Shown piece after piece: positions 33,986 to 44,015 of a DNA stretch of 64,000 nt. The translations under genes were made by a program, and so were the position numbers. The notes under the pieces are model-generated. The model did no database searches. It worked only from the letters and a program-made list of their open reading frames with translations, and had not been told where the DNA came from. The stretch spans positions 23,182,552 to 23,246,551 of the forward strand of contig OX463832.1 of the NCBI GenBank assembly GCA_949825045.1, given 5' to 3'. Every line of letters starts with the position of its first letter. Positions within the stretch are counted from its first letter, which is position 1. The DNA comes from Argyresthia goedartella (Eukaryota > Arthropoda > Insecta > Lepidoptera > Argyresthiidae).

Positions 33986-34097
33986 CAGTCACATAAACTA
34001 CTATTTATGCAGCAGTCACATAAACTACTATTATAACGATTCCACTTTTTCATCCGATAACCTTTAAGGGGTTGGAGCTGTGGGGTTAAATAGTAAT

Positions 34098-34130
34098 GTA
34101 GTTCAAGTTCGAGTTCAAGTTCAAGTTCAA
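34098..34130 (+). repeat. GTTCAA hexamer microsatellite
   Basis: Five to six imperfect copies of GTTCAA directly before the next fold-back copy. Confidence 0.85.
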
Positions 34131-34428
34131 TAGTAGTTTTTGTGACTGATACATACTGCCTAATTAAGTACAGTTACATACACTAGTTTATCTACACACA
34201 TATCATAAGCTCTCTTTGATGTGTTCAGGAACAGCATGTTCGACCGGCATGGTGGCATTGATAATTGCTCTGCACTTGTTTAGCTTGTTCAGTAGTACCA
34301 ACTTCACAGACAAACTAGGGGCGGCACGCAGGCGGGTGTCGGCGTTCGAAATTTGAATGTCATAATTTGTCGAAAATTGATACATTATGGTCATAATGTA
34401 TCAATATTCAGATAAGAATAGTAGTTTA
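34131..34428 (+). mobile_element. Double fold-back element, copy 4 (deleted)
   Basis: Begins TAGTAGTTTTTGTGACTGAT and jumps straight to CTGCCTAATTAAGTACAG, so most of the first fold-back is deleted. It ends at CAGATAAGAA where copy 5 starts; the right terminus is missing. Confidence 0.75.
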
Positions 34429-34847
34429 TGTGACTGCTACATAATGGAGGGCATTAATACTCGAGAGTGGGTTTATGAAACGAGCCGAAGGCGAGTTTCA
34501 TAATAATATCACTCGAGAGTTTTAATGCCTAATTATGTACAGTTACATACACTAGTTTATCTACACACATATCATAAGCTCTCTTTGATGTGTTCAGGAT
34601 CCGCATGTTTGACCGGCATTGTGGTTCTGCAATTGTTTAGCTTGTTCTGTAGTACCATCTTCACGCAGACGGGCGTCGGCGTTCGAAATTTGAATGTCAG
34701 TACCAACTTCACAGACAAACTAGGGGCGGCACGCAGGCGGGCGTCGGCGTTCGAAATTTGAATGTCATAATATGTAGAAAAATTACACATTATGGTCATA
34801 ATGTGTAATTTTTCAGATAAGAAATAAGTTTTTACCAAGTAGTTTAA
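34429..34847 (+). mobile_element. Double fold-back element, copy 5, left part
   Basis: Near identical to copy 1, including the internal tandem doubling. It stops at CAAGTAGTTTAA (34847) where the piggyBac element begins; the remainder resumes at 41348. Confidence 0.9.
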
Positions 34848-35136
34848 CCTCTCCTTTCCCGGGAGTTCGAGACGTCAAAAACGACAAATACCGGAGTGTT
34901 TTTGAGCGTGCGGGCTGCGCGGCACTTGACTAATATATCAAGTGATTCTGTTGGAATGGTAACACTTAGAATTATGGGAGTTGTATATCTGAGTAGCTAA
35001 TGAAACCCTCTTTTACACAATGTGTAGAAAATGTCACTGTGACCTTAGTTTATTTTTGTACTGGCATGAGAAACACAGACTTCTATGAAAATGCTCCCTC
35101 TCGACACAAATCTAGCCGACATCAGAAAATTATCAA

Positions 35137-35905
35137 CAACATGTATACTCGGCGCCACGACTAAAGAGCTTTGTCCTTGAATGCGCAGTAGTCACTTTTC
35201 ACAAGTGTTTGGCGCGGGGAAGTGAGGAGCGACGGGGGCGGTAGTCAGCGCCGGCACCTGATTCGTTGATCAGTCGCTTCCCGATGCCCGCACCTAAAGC
35301 ATGTCTCGAAGCTTCTTGAGTACAGTCGCATACAATATTACCCAACGTTATCTTTCGCCCCGGTCGAAAATGCCGAAAAATAAAGTACTGACTAGGCAAG
35401 CTAGAAAAATGGTTTAAGATGTGAACTGTTATATCAAAAAAGAGTCTGTTATATCATTACTGTCAGATGAATAATATTTTTTGTGTTAAAAACTTAATTG
35501 TGGTTTAATTGTTACAAATTATTAGTCAGCGGGAAGAAAAGAGTGTGCAGGACTATTACTACAAGTATCTATATTCACTAGGCCCTAGTGACTAGGGGCA
35601 TTCTATGCTAGGGGGTTATTTATACCTCAATATTTCAACCTTGACGTTAACAAATGTTGTCAATAGAGAGTACCTATAGTTTATTTGACACAAAGTCCAT
35701 TATTTACATCGGCTAATATCCCAATCAACAAAATATCAAACAGAGAAAAAATAGAAGTGAAGAAAGTCCTGAACACTCATTCCTTCACACTAACCCTAAA
35801 AACGCACTTCGGAATTATGCCGCGACTGTACACATGCGCAGTAATCCCCGCCAGTTTCTCCGAGAGCTCTTTATTCGTGGCGCCGAGTGTACATGTTGTT
35901 TGATA
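35137..35905. mobile_element. TIR element nested in piggyBac (about 769 bp)
   Basis: ACATGTATACTCGGCGCCAC near the left end faces ACATGTACACTCGGCGCCAC at the right, continuing through AAAGAGCT, giving TIRs of about 40 bp with few mismatches. Interior blocks are shared with the 130-bp element at 31094. No protein of note inside. Confidence 0.75.
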
Positions 35906-36816
35906 CCTACGTAATCTACACAAAATAACCTTTTCAAAACAATAAAAACATTAGGGTGTTCTTATAGAAACTTTCGAATATTTCAGCGTTTCAAATTTTC
36001 ATAAAATACGGAAAGTAAACTGACGCATCGCGCGAATTATGCAAATCTTGTGAAATTATTTGTGAAGAGACTAGACTACCTAGCGTTATATTTCTTAGTT
36101 CCTAGGATAGGTAATTTATTCAATAAGAGGAAAACAAGTGGTATTTGTCACTAAATCATAAATGATAAGTCTGAGGACGCCATATCTCGCAAGGAAAGTA
36201 TAAAATAGGTAGAAATCAACACATTGTACTATTATTGAATTTATAGGCAATAGGTGATACTTATCATTCTAGAATTAGTGGTTCTAAGTAGAAGACAAAC
36301 TAGGCTTTCTAACAGTGTATCGTACTATGTACCTTTTCATACAAAAATAATTCAAAATCATGCATGTTATTTCGTGTCACGGTGTGTTGTTTCTGGGCTT
36401 TCTCAAGGTCACGGCAGGTGTACGATATGCGTTTATACAGAGTGTGCAAAGATGGAACGAATAAAATGTTTCGCCGTGATTTGATTCTAGGTAAAATAGC
36501 TAAACTGGTGTTTCGTTCGTGTAGGTATGGTGTAAGTTTGAGTTAACTAGTATTTAGTTGTTATGTGTATATGAAGTGTTTCCACGCGGCTCCGTTCACG
36601 CGCAAGTACAGATACCTACTGTTCTTACAAAGTGTAATATTGTGTTAACTAGTGTTATGCGAGATCAGATATGTACTTTTGACAATTTAGTGTAAGATTA
36701 CACAAATTTGTAAAAAATAAACAATTATTTGAAATGTGTAATTAGTAATTAGCTACCACCTACCTAATGTGTAATTGTGTAATTAGGTTTTGGAAAAATA
36801 AAAAAGAACAAAAATT
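35906..36816. other. No gene recognised (inside piggyBac)
   Basis: AT-rich with short frames only. TTGACAATTTAGTGTAAGAT (36680) resembles, in inverse, sequence at 40095-40115, so part of it may be piggyBac interior in inverted repeat. Confidence 0.35.
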
Positions 36817-37040
36817 TATATAGTTATATATTCACATTCTTTATTGCCCTGTGCATAAAAATGTACTTAAAAGAAATTTTATAACAACAGGCGAGCTTAT
36901 CTCTAAAAAGATATTTCTTCCAGCAAAATTTATATAGTTATATATTCATATTCTTTATTGCCCTGTGCATAAAAATGTACTTAAAAGAAATTTTATAACA
37001 ACAGGCGAGCTTATCTCTAAAAAGATATTTCTTCCAGCAA
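36817..37040 (-). repeat. LINE B 3' UTR end, tandemly duplicated
   Basis: Two 110-bp copies of a segment with CTTTATTGCCCTGTGCATAA and the hairpin AAAAAGATATTTCTTCCAGC, the inverse of the family B 3' end. Their near identity suggests a recent local duplication. Confidence 0.75.
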
Positions 37041-37274
37041 ACCTGGGCGAGACATAATTGTTTAAAAAACAGGACAGTACTAATGCACAATGAAACTGTA
37101 TACATTATATTTACACACACACGAGTACACAATTATGGAAAAGTAGTAAACAGTAAGTAAGTAGGTAAACAATTCTATACAAGTTCTTAGATAGTTGTTT
37201 GACTGATATTTGTAAACCGTATAAAAAATGGAATAAAGTACACAATTACGGAAAAATGAAAAAGAATTTTGTTG

Positions 37275-37545
37275 CAACTGTTAAAGTAAACAATTTCTAT
37301 ACAAGTTATAAGATAGTTAGGTAGTTGGCCACAAATAGAAATTGTTATTTACACAAACGCATAAATATTAGACACATAAAAATTCCACACAAAAAGATAG
37401 AAACATTGCAACTGTTAAAGTAAACAATTTCTATACAAGTTATAAGATAGTTAGGTAGTTGGCCACAAATAGAAATTGTTATTTACACAAACACATAAAC
37501 ATTAGACACATACACACATAAAAATTACACACAAAAAGATAGAAA
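37275..37545 (+). repeat. Tandem duplication of about 125 bp
   Basis: GCAACTGTTAAAGTAAACAA through ACACATAAAAATT occurs twice in succession. A shorter related piece (TGTTTGACTGATATTTG) lies just before. Confidence 0.8.
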
Positions 37546-37603
37546 CATCCGGATCGCTAACGCTATGAAGGAGGAGAATTACAATCACACACTGATGGCT
37601 GAT

Positions 37604-40012
37604 TTAGATGTGTCTAGCAAGACATAAATGCCCACAGGAGTCATTGAGCGATTTTATCTCAGCAGGGACGTGTGCCCTTTTGCGATTCATCGTCCCAATG
37701 ACATCAGTAGCACGGGATTTGAGGTACCTCGTCAAGGGCAGTTGGTTATACCAATTGTCCATGAAAAGGCAATGCCCCAAATCGAGATACCCATCCATGA
37801 CTTCAAGAACGACCTTCGCGGTAACGTTGCTGAACCCATGAATGGACGTCTGGTGCATCGAAGAATCTTTACCCGCGTACAAGAGAGTCTTCAGCAAGTA
37901 ACCAGTCGTTGCTTCGCACAGGTCGTAGGACTTGATCCCGAACCTGGCCGCTTTGGTGCGTATGGATTGGACCCAAGAAAGGCGTCCCTTCCATAGAAGC
38001 AACGACTCGTCCAAACTGAGTTCTCTTCGTGGCGTATACAAACTCGGAAATATATCGTTGCAATGTGTCAAAATGGGGGTAATTTTGAAGATTTTTTTGT
38101 GATACGAAGACACACCAGTAGGTTGTTTTTCGTTGTTCACAAAATGAAGAAAACGCGTGAGCATGAAGAAGCGATTGCGACTCATCAACTTCCTGAAGTT
38201 TGCCATTTCCAACATACCAGACTTCCAGTATTCATGGACATTCGTCCTCAAGCACAGCGACATATAGATCAGCACGGCAAATAATACATAAATTTCGTCG
38301 ACTGTGGTCTCTCGCCAGTTGTCCAGACTGGCGGGAATATGACCTGTCTCGGATAATTTACTTATTATTTGCCATGCGTATCTATTTGTCTCGGTGACAA
38401 TCATCTCAATGATTGACCGAGGCCACATTCTCAAAAAGATATCCGTAGGATCCTGGGATATAGACTGCGGGCCCGGTGAACGCAGATATGTTTCTGCTTG
38501 GCCAGTGAAATTCGAAAAATCACTCGACCAAGAAAAAACATTCGCGTCCGGGCTAGCAGGCGGGCTGACAGCACGCGGGCGCACAGCGGCCGGGCTGTCA
38601 GGCGCACTGACCTCAGTTTCCGCCCCAACATCCGGCACAGATACTTCATCACCTTCCATATCGACAGCCACCTCATGCTCTCCTTGCAATTGTCCTCTCA
38701 AAAATCCGATTAATTCTTCTGCTTGAACATTCTGCATCTCGGCATACTCTCCTAGAACAGGCAGCGGGCTAACATTCAAATCAACCAAACTTTCTGGTCG
38801 CATGCATTCTATTTCCTCCGCCTCCGCTACAGCGAAACTCCGCTCTTATTTGCCCGTATCAGACGAAGTTGCAATGACCGCGTCGACATCGTCAACGTCA
38901 CTATCAGAGATATCCAGTTCACTTCCGGAGTCCTCAATGAAATGTTCATTTAAAATATTTTCTATCTCACTTTCATTGAGAACCCGGGAGTGAACTGGCA
39001 TTCTCGACGATGACGATGACGACCCAGGCATTGGAGCTGCAGCGCATTTACGCGCTCCGGATGTTTCTCTAACAATATTTAACGCAGTGGTTGTTGTTGC
39101 GGTGGACACGGAGGCCGCCGTGGCTGTGGCAGCCGTGCCCAACTGTTATGAAAAAAAAACACACGATTTTAGCAACAAATGAAACAACAGAGGGGGATTG
39201 TAAAGTTTTTTTAATTAAAAGTACTGGATCAAAATACGTACCAGCTCACTCCCACTGCGTTGCTGGAGGTTGCTGGCTGCCGGCTCCTCCCCGCTTCCCG
39301 ACGTCGGCGGCCGCTGCCAGCTGCTGCCAGCTGCTGATGACTGTGAAAATAGAAAAATACATTATTGTATATGGTATGGTACTAGAAAGCATGGAAGGAT
39401 AGCTGGAATAGAAGAGTAGGTGCAGGAGAAATGCACAAAGGCCCCGCTCAAATGGGCCAGCTGCAGGCAGGCCACACCCTGTTGGAGGAGAAGAATGGTA
39501 TGATACCACCGGTGATCTATCTGCTTGCTAATCAGAATACCTACCACCATTTCTTCAGCCAGCGAGCGCCGGCAGCGCCTTGATGTCGACGGCTGCGGGG
39601 AGGAGTCGCCCTCGCTTCCGCTCCGGCCCAGAGAAGCTGGTTGCTTCACCATCTATAACATAAATAAAATAGGCAAATTAAATATAAACAAAATACCAGA
39701 CTGGCAGTCAGTGACATTTGCAGTATAATTATTTGTGTCCTTTTAGTATAAAACTTCACATTTCCCAGGTAAATATTTAATTATACTTGGTAAAACTATA
39801 TTCAGACCGTTTAGGCTGCTGAATGGAACAAATTAATGGATATGTATATATATAAATATAAAAGGAAACGAAGCAAAAACGATGCGAGTGAAATTTCAAT
39901 TATTTACCTTCATCCGACCGGAGCGGGAGCGCACATACACCAGCTTCTCATCGGATAGAATGCGCACCGGCGGCGACCGACGCGCAAGCTGGGCATGATA
40001 GTCATGATCCAT
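37604..40012 (-). pseudogene. piggyBac transposase gene, four putative exons
   Basis: Minus-strand exons: 40012-39908 (35 codons, MDHDYHAQLARRSPP start), 39652-39545 (36 codons), 39340-39242 (33 codons) and 39142-37604. Every boundary has AG before and GT after (GTAAAT, GTAGGT, GTACGT donors), and all introns are phase 0. Exon 4 has the acidic ESEIENILNEHF segment, a TAA stop at 38848-38846, then the DDE core: LSLDESLLLWKGR (first Asp) and LFMDNWYNQ (second Asp). The third Asp and the cysteine-rich C-terminus, which reads TTAA-adjacent ends in piggyBac, are missing after AEIKS. The enzyme normally cuts and pastes at TTAA. The exon model is inferred from sequence only. Confidence 0.8.
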
Positions 40013-40099
40013 TCTGAAAAAAGTAGCTAAGGCATTAGGATCAAAACGTACACTCTGTGCACTTTTACAAATTTGTGTAATTTTGCATTTTTTTGTCAT

Positions 40100-41260
40100 T
40101 TTACACTAAATTGTCAAAAGTACATATCTGAACTTGCAGGCAAACGAATCCGCCTAAAAAGACAAGTTAACACAATATGACACAAATTTGTTATTTTTTT
40201 ATTTTATTTTTATTTTTATTTTTTTTTATTTTGATATTTTCACTTGGGCATCGTGTAGGGTGTTTTACGAGCATAATTTTATGTCATATGCATGTTTTCC
40301 CTAGGACCAATATTTATAGAGATATCGATATTACAAACATAATATGACGTATATCTCGAAATCGGTGAGGTGCACGAGGAAAATGTTTATAACCAAAAGT
40401 GATAGCAAAAAGCAGCACTACACGATTCCGAAGCAAAAAATAACAGTCAAAAAAAATATTTTTTAACACAATTTTTAACACAATTTTTCTAAGTCGCTGG
40501 ATGCTGGATTTTTCCATTGATAAAAAAAGGGGCTTCCGCCCCCTTATCGACACTGAACTCCAATCATAAACCCGCGGAACCTTTGATATGGAAACCCCAA
40601 TCATCACATCACCCCGAAACCTATGATATGGAGTTTCACCGAATATGACTGAAAACACCCGCATCCTGTAGTGAGATTCTGTCTGTGTGTGAGTAAAATG
40701 GCGTCGCGGAATGCTTATGTGTGCGTGTGAAGCATGTGAATTGGATGCCTGATCACGTTTCTGACGGAAAATCAGCAAATTGGTACATTATTTTGATAAA
40801 GAAACCTGTAAAAATGGATTCCTTATAAGATTTCCAATAAGATATGTGTATTTTTTATTGAAATCTAACTGTATTTCTCATTGGAATTACAAATAGCATT
40901 GGGGGGAATCCGTCTGGTTGCATGACGTATCATGTAAATTTGCCGATTTTCTGGACATCTTGATGAATTTTACTATGATTTGTGGTTTGTTTATCGCAAA
41001 TAGAGTTGTAAATATGAATAAAACAAATACTTACCTCAATTCACCAAAAAAAACACACTTTTCTCTCAATAAAATTTCACCACCACATACGTTGGGAGCG
41101 TCCGGAAGAAAGTGATTTTCAAAACGCGGTTGAATTATTTTTTTTTACGGAAAAGCATAAACTAGCACACAGACCATAAAGTTTGTCTAATTGGGTGTCC
41201 ACACATGATCGAACCGTAAAAATTGGTCCAACCGTTGGATAAAAAATACCGGTTTCAAAA
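40100..41260. other. piggyBac left-over interior, no gene recognised
   Basis: Probably holds the transposase promoter. A TTTTTCAG acceptor just before the first ATG (40013-40021, minus) allows a further non-coding exon here. A run of TATTTTTATT at 40190-40230 is simple sequence. Confidence 0.4.
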
Positions 41261-41274
41261 ATATTAGTCATCCC

Positions 41275-41338
41275 GCTGCTTATGCTGACAGCGGTACATA
41301 GAGTGATCGGGGCCGCGCTGCTTATGCTGACGGCGGGA
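41275..41338 (+). repeat. piggyBac subterminal direct repeats
   Basis: GCTGCTTATGCTGACAGCGG and GCTGCTTATGCTGACGGCGG lie in direct order just inside the right terminus, the usual place for transposase-binding repeats. The left end lacks an obvious copy. Confidence 0.7.
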
Positions 41339-41347
41339 AAGGAGAGG

Positions 41348-41427
41348 TTAACATTATGCTGATCGTTACGTGCTGTTTTTGTACGCAGTAAAGAGGGTTT
41401 ATGATATGTGTGTAGATAAAATAATAA
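41348..41427 (+). mobile_element. Double fold-back element, copy 5, right part
   Basis: Completes copy 5: AACATTATGCTGATCGTTAC to GTGTGTAGATAAA. Confidence 0.9.
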
Positions 41428-42012
41428 AAAAAAACATATTCCCTGTGTCGCTTGCGAGGTGAACAGCCCACAGAGCCACTAACTTAAGGGATTAAATATG
41501 GCCAGAAATGCATAGCTTCAATTCAAGGCTAAACTAGACAACATAAAAATGTAGGATAAATATATGTTATAAAAGGTCTATTAGAGATAAGAACGGACTT
41601 TTAAAATTACCGGATATCTGTTATATTTAATAGGTACTCAAAAATATTTTTCGCAATGAATTATTATTCAACTAAATGAACAAGCGCTCGGAGACGAAAT
41701 CAGTTTCCTATATGAAACTTACACGCAAAAATAGGTAAAAAAAGGGAAAATTTTTGGTTGTTTTATTTTATTTTGAATGTTATTATTACAGGAGTTTAGT
41801 AATATTTTCTATAGTTTTCTTGGTCTCGGAGCTCGGGCTGCCCCGCGGGGCTCTGCGCGGGAGCATGCGTCAGTCTGCTTCGACGCGATACGACGGGTAT
41901 TTGTTTTCTTTGTCTAATTCTCAATGCCTTTGGCCTATCTTCAGCCCTTAATCAGCCTTCAGAAAACCCTTCACTTGATCTACTCATTACCATGCTAAAA
42001 GTATCTACTCAC
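41428..42012. other. No feature recognised; possibly first intron of the next gene
   Basis: No coding exon resembling the next entry's expected continuation is visible. A GC-rich patch (CTGCCCCGCGGGGCTCTGCG) lies at about 41838. Confidence 0.35.
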
Positions 42013-42173
42013 AGATCTCCCCATTCACATCATATGTCAGTTGAGTCCACGCAAACACTTCCTGCAGTTTGCCGACCCTCCGAACTGTCGAGCTGAGCAT
42101 CTGGCCTGAACTCCCCGGCGAGTAGACCAGTAGACTGCCCAGCAACAGAAGAAGTGTTGGCTGCATTGTGGCG
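42013..42173 (-). CDS. Secreted-protein first coding exon, possibly yellow/MRJP family
   Basis: On the minus strand TGTTTTTCAG precedes CGCCACAATG, and after 51 codons plus one base comes the donor GTGAGT (42012-42007). The peptide begins MQPTLLLLLGSLLVYSPGSS, a clear signal peptide with a hydrophobic core at 4-15, and continues KLQEVFAWTQLTYDVNG. The VFAWxxLxY pattern soon after a signal peptide matches the start of insect yellow / major royal jelly proteins, whose beta-propeller follows in later exons. Those exons are not recognisable downstream (towards lower coordinates), so they lie beyond the window, in intron-separated sequence I missed, or are lost. It could be a captured exon or an unrelated secreted protein. 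This is the best host-gene candidate here. Confidence 0.5.
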
Positions 42174-42293
42174 CTGAAAAACATCGAGATTCTGTACTGG
42201 GGGCAACACTAATTTCCATATGCAGGATAGTTGGTAGTTTTAAAGTTTCTATGGTCACAAGTGAGCTGAAGTCAATGAACAGACGGAAAAGGT

Positions 42294-42795
42294 TGACGAC
42301 TCGAATGGCCGAGTCGGCAGTGACCCTGTCTACGAAGCCAAGAGTCCCGGGTTCGAGCCCCGGTGGGGGCAAATATTTGTTTGATGAGAACGGATGTTTG
42401 TACCCTAGTCATGGTTGTTTATCTATCAAAAAATAGTATCTTACTAATATTATAAATGTGAAAGTAGCGATGTTAGGATGTTAGGATGTTTGGATGCTTG
42501 TGTGTTTGTGCCTCAATCAGGCTAAAACGGCTGAACGGATTTGAATGAAATTTAGCACAGAGGTAGTTTATGAGCTAGATTAATATATAGTATACTTTTT
42601 ATCCGACTGCACCTGAAGGAGGGTGACGTTATCTCGGTTAATGATAATTCCTATGAACACGCATCAGCTAGTTTATCTATCTAAGTATAATATTTATCTA
42701 TATAAGTATGTGTATTGTTGTCTAGTACCTAAGATACAGGGAATCCTAGTTTGGGGCTAGACCAATGTGTGTAAGTAGTGTCAAAGGTATTATTA
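42294..42795 (+). mobile_element. SINE family 1, copy d, split
   Basis: The head TGACGACTCGAATGGCCGAG has intact box A and box B. The body breaks at TTTATCTATC (42427) and resumes at 42671 after a retroposon. The tail stops in ATT repeats where the TIR element at 42798 begins. Confidence 0.9.
42428..42670 (-). mobile_element. RTE-like 3' retroposon fragment in SINE d
   Basis: GTTTATCTATC stands on both sides (42417-42427 and 42671-42681), an 11-bp target duplication. Read on the minus strand it contains AAATCCGTTCAGCCGTTTTA and ends TATAATATTAGTAAGATACT with a short T run, the 3' end style of lepidopteran RTE-type LINEs or their SINEs. No protein. The TC start and CTAG end seen in plus orientation would suit a Helitron, but the duplication argues for retroposition. 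Confidence 0.65.
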
Positions 42796-42797
42796 TA

Positions 42798-43041
42798 CAG
42801 GGTGACATTTAATTAGCCGACCATATTTTGGGGAATGATAGTGTCCATCAATATGAACAACATTTGCAAAGAACCATGGTCGCAAATGAAAAAAATATTT
42901 CGTCCCTCAGTACATTGACCCGATCAGCTGATTACAAGTTACTATGGGAGACCCAATAATTTTTTTTGTTTGCGGCCATATGTTTCTTGGAGAAAGACTA
43001 TCATTCCCCAACATATGGTCAGCTAATTAAATGTCACCTTG
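42798..43041. mobile_element. TIR element, 244 bp, Tc1/mariner-like
   Basis: CAGGGTGACATTTAATTAGC at 42798 faces its inverse, with the pairing extending about 46 bp through GGGGAATGATAGT. It lies after TA on the left and before CATA on the right, so a mutated TA duplication is likely. No protein. Confidence 0.75.
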
Positions 43042-43420
43042 CATAGAAGCGTTAGTGGCCAAGCGGTATTCGCACATCTGAAACGATCGTATGGTTAGCA
43101 ACATCTGGCTGAGACGGGCACTGGATGGGTGTCCGTTTCTATGTGGCATTTGTTTCGGGCGCTGCCGTGTTTCGGATGCCACGTTGGGCTGTAGGTCCCG
43201 GCTACTAAAAGCTGCTCGGTGGTACTAGTCGTTTAGCTGGTCAGAGGCCAGTCTGAGAGTCGGGTCGGCCACTAGCCCGACACCCCTTCATCAACCCACA
43301 CTGAGCCAGCGTGGTGGAGTATGGCTCAATCTTACTCGTGTCCGGGTAAAGGCCCGTGCCCCCCGGTGGGGACATTCATAAGCTAAATTATACCTACTAG
43401 TGGTACTAGTAGACCTGACA
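43042..43420 (+). mobile_element. SINE with 5S-rRNA-like segment and LINE-type tail
   Basis: AGTGGCCAAGCGGTATT near the start looks like a tRNA box A. Then TTAGCAACATCTGGCT and GGCACTGGATGGGTGTCCG match the middle of insect 5S rRNA (AAGCAACGTCGGGC, then GTACTTGGATGGGTGACCG). The 3' half has CACACTGAGCCAGCGTGGTG and CCCGTGCCCCCCGGTGGGGA, as in the 3' ends of some insect LINEs. So it is a composite pol III SINE; the 5S relationship is inference from about 40 aligned bases. Confidence 0.6.
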
Positions 43421-43640
43421 AGCCCTTCGACATACATACATACTCCATACATATTGTCACGAATGACGGACAAAAGGCTTTATTATAATACGATACAAGT
43501 TTATTTTGCGCAACAATTTAACGAAGAAAGTCCAATTTTAAATTTAATTTCAGGTGCTTGAATTTACCAATTACTATGCAGACTTTTGAGCAAAATAGGG
43601 TATAAGTTTTGGCGATTACTCGCGTTGCCTTGATCTGAGG

Positions 43641-43683
43641 AGGTCAAATCTGGTGTCTACGCCGTAGACACCAGATTTGACCT
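43641..43683. repeat. Perfect 43-bp hairpin
   Basis: 21-base arms starting AGGTCAAATCTGGTGTCTAC with a single-base centre. No known element recognised around it; the bases 43421-43640 show nothing else. Confidence 0.92.
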
Positions 43684-43785
43684 TTAATATTGCACGTCAC
43701 GTGACGTCCCATTACTTTATAACGATACCTCATTTGTCAAATTCTGATAAGTAGTTTAGGTATTCTGGTGACACACCGGTCAAAA

Positions 43786-43876
43786 GGTTTTACCAAGAAG
43801 TATATCATTATGCTGGTCGTTACGTGCGGTTTTTGGACGCAGTAAAGAGGGTTTATGATACGGGTGTAGATAAAAA
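43786..43876 (+). mobile_element. Double fold-back element, copy 6 (right-end fragment)
   Basis: Only the last 90 bases: TTTTACCAAGAAGTATATCA to GGGTGTAGATAAAA. Confidence 0.75.
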
Positions 43877-44015
43877 AAAATTGTTACGGAAAGTAGGAAC
43901 TTCGTAATGATTACGTACCTACTTTTATCTCACAACTAAGAGTCATTCTGTATAGTTAATCAACGGGATGCTGGTCAGGTGATGCAGTGTTGATATCATA
44001 TCAAGAAAGCAATTG

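Larger units (their letters stand above)
32564..34033 (-). mobile_element. Double fold-back element, copy 3, split by LINE E1
   Basis: The right portion (32564-32852) lacks most of the second fold-back. Its terminal piece reappears as GCAGCAGTCACATAAACTAC on the far side of LINE E1 (33979-34005) and is doubled (34006-34033). So LINE E1 inserted close to the left terminus of this copy. Confidence 0.7.
34848..41347. mobile_element. piggyBac element, 6,500 bp, TTAA duplicated
   Basis: TTAA at 34844-34847 and 41348-41351 brackets the insertion, and the termini are CCTCTCCTTTCCCG and its exact inverse (14 bp). Removing the element restores the fold-back sequence GTAGTTTAACATTATGCTGA, seen uninterrupted in copy 1. 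The transposase gene lies on the minus strand (37604-40012). The element is larger than the usual 2.5-4 kb because other repeats have entered it. Not autonomous as it stands, since the transposase is broken. Confidence 0.97.

Noticed and set aside
38063..38726. Plus-strand frames over the piggyBac transposase
   Set aside because: They are antisense shadows of the transposase exon.
42439..42671. Helitron call (TC...CTAG)
   Set aside because: An 11-bp target duplication surrounds the element and the 3' sequence on the minus strand is of RTE style.
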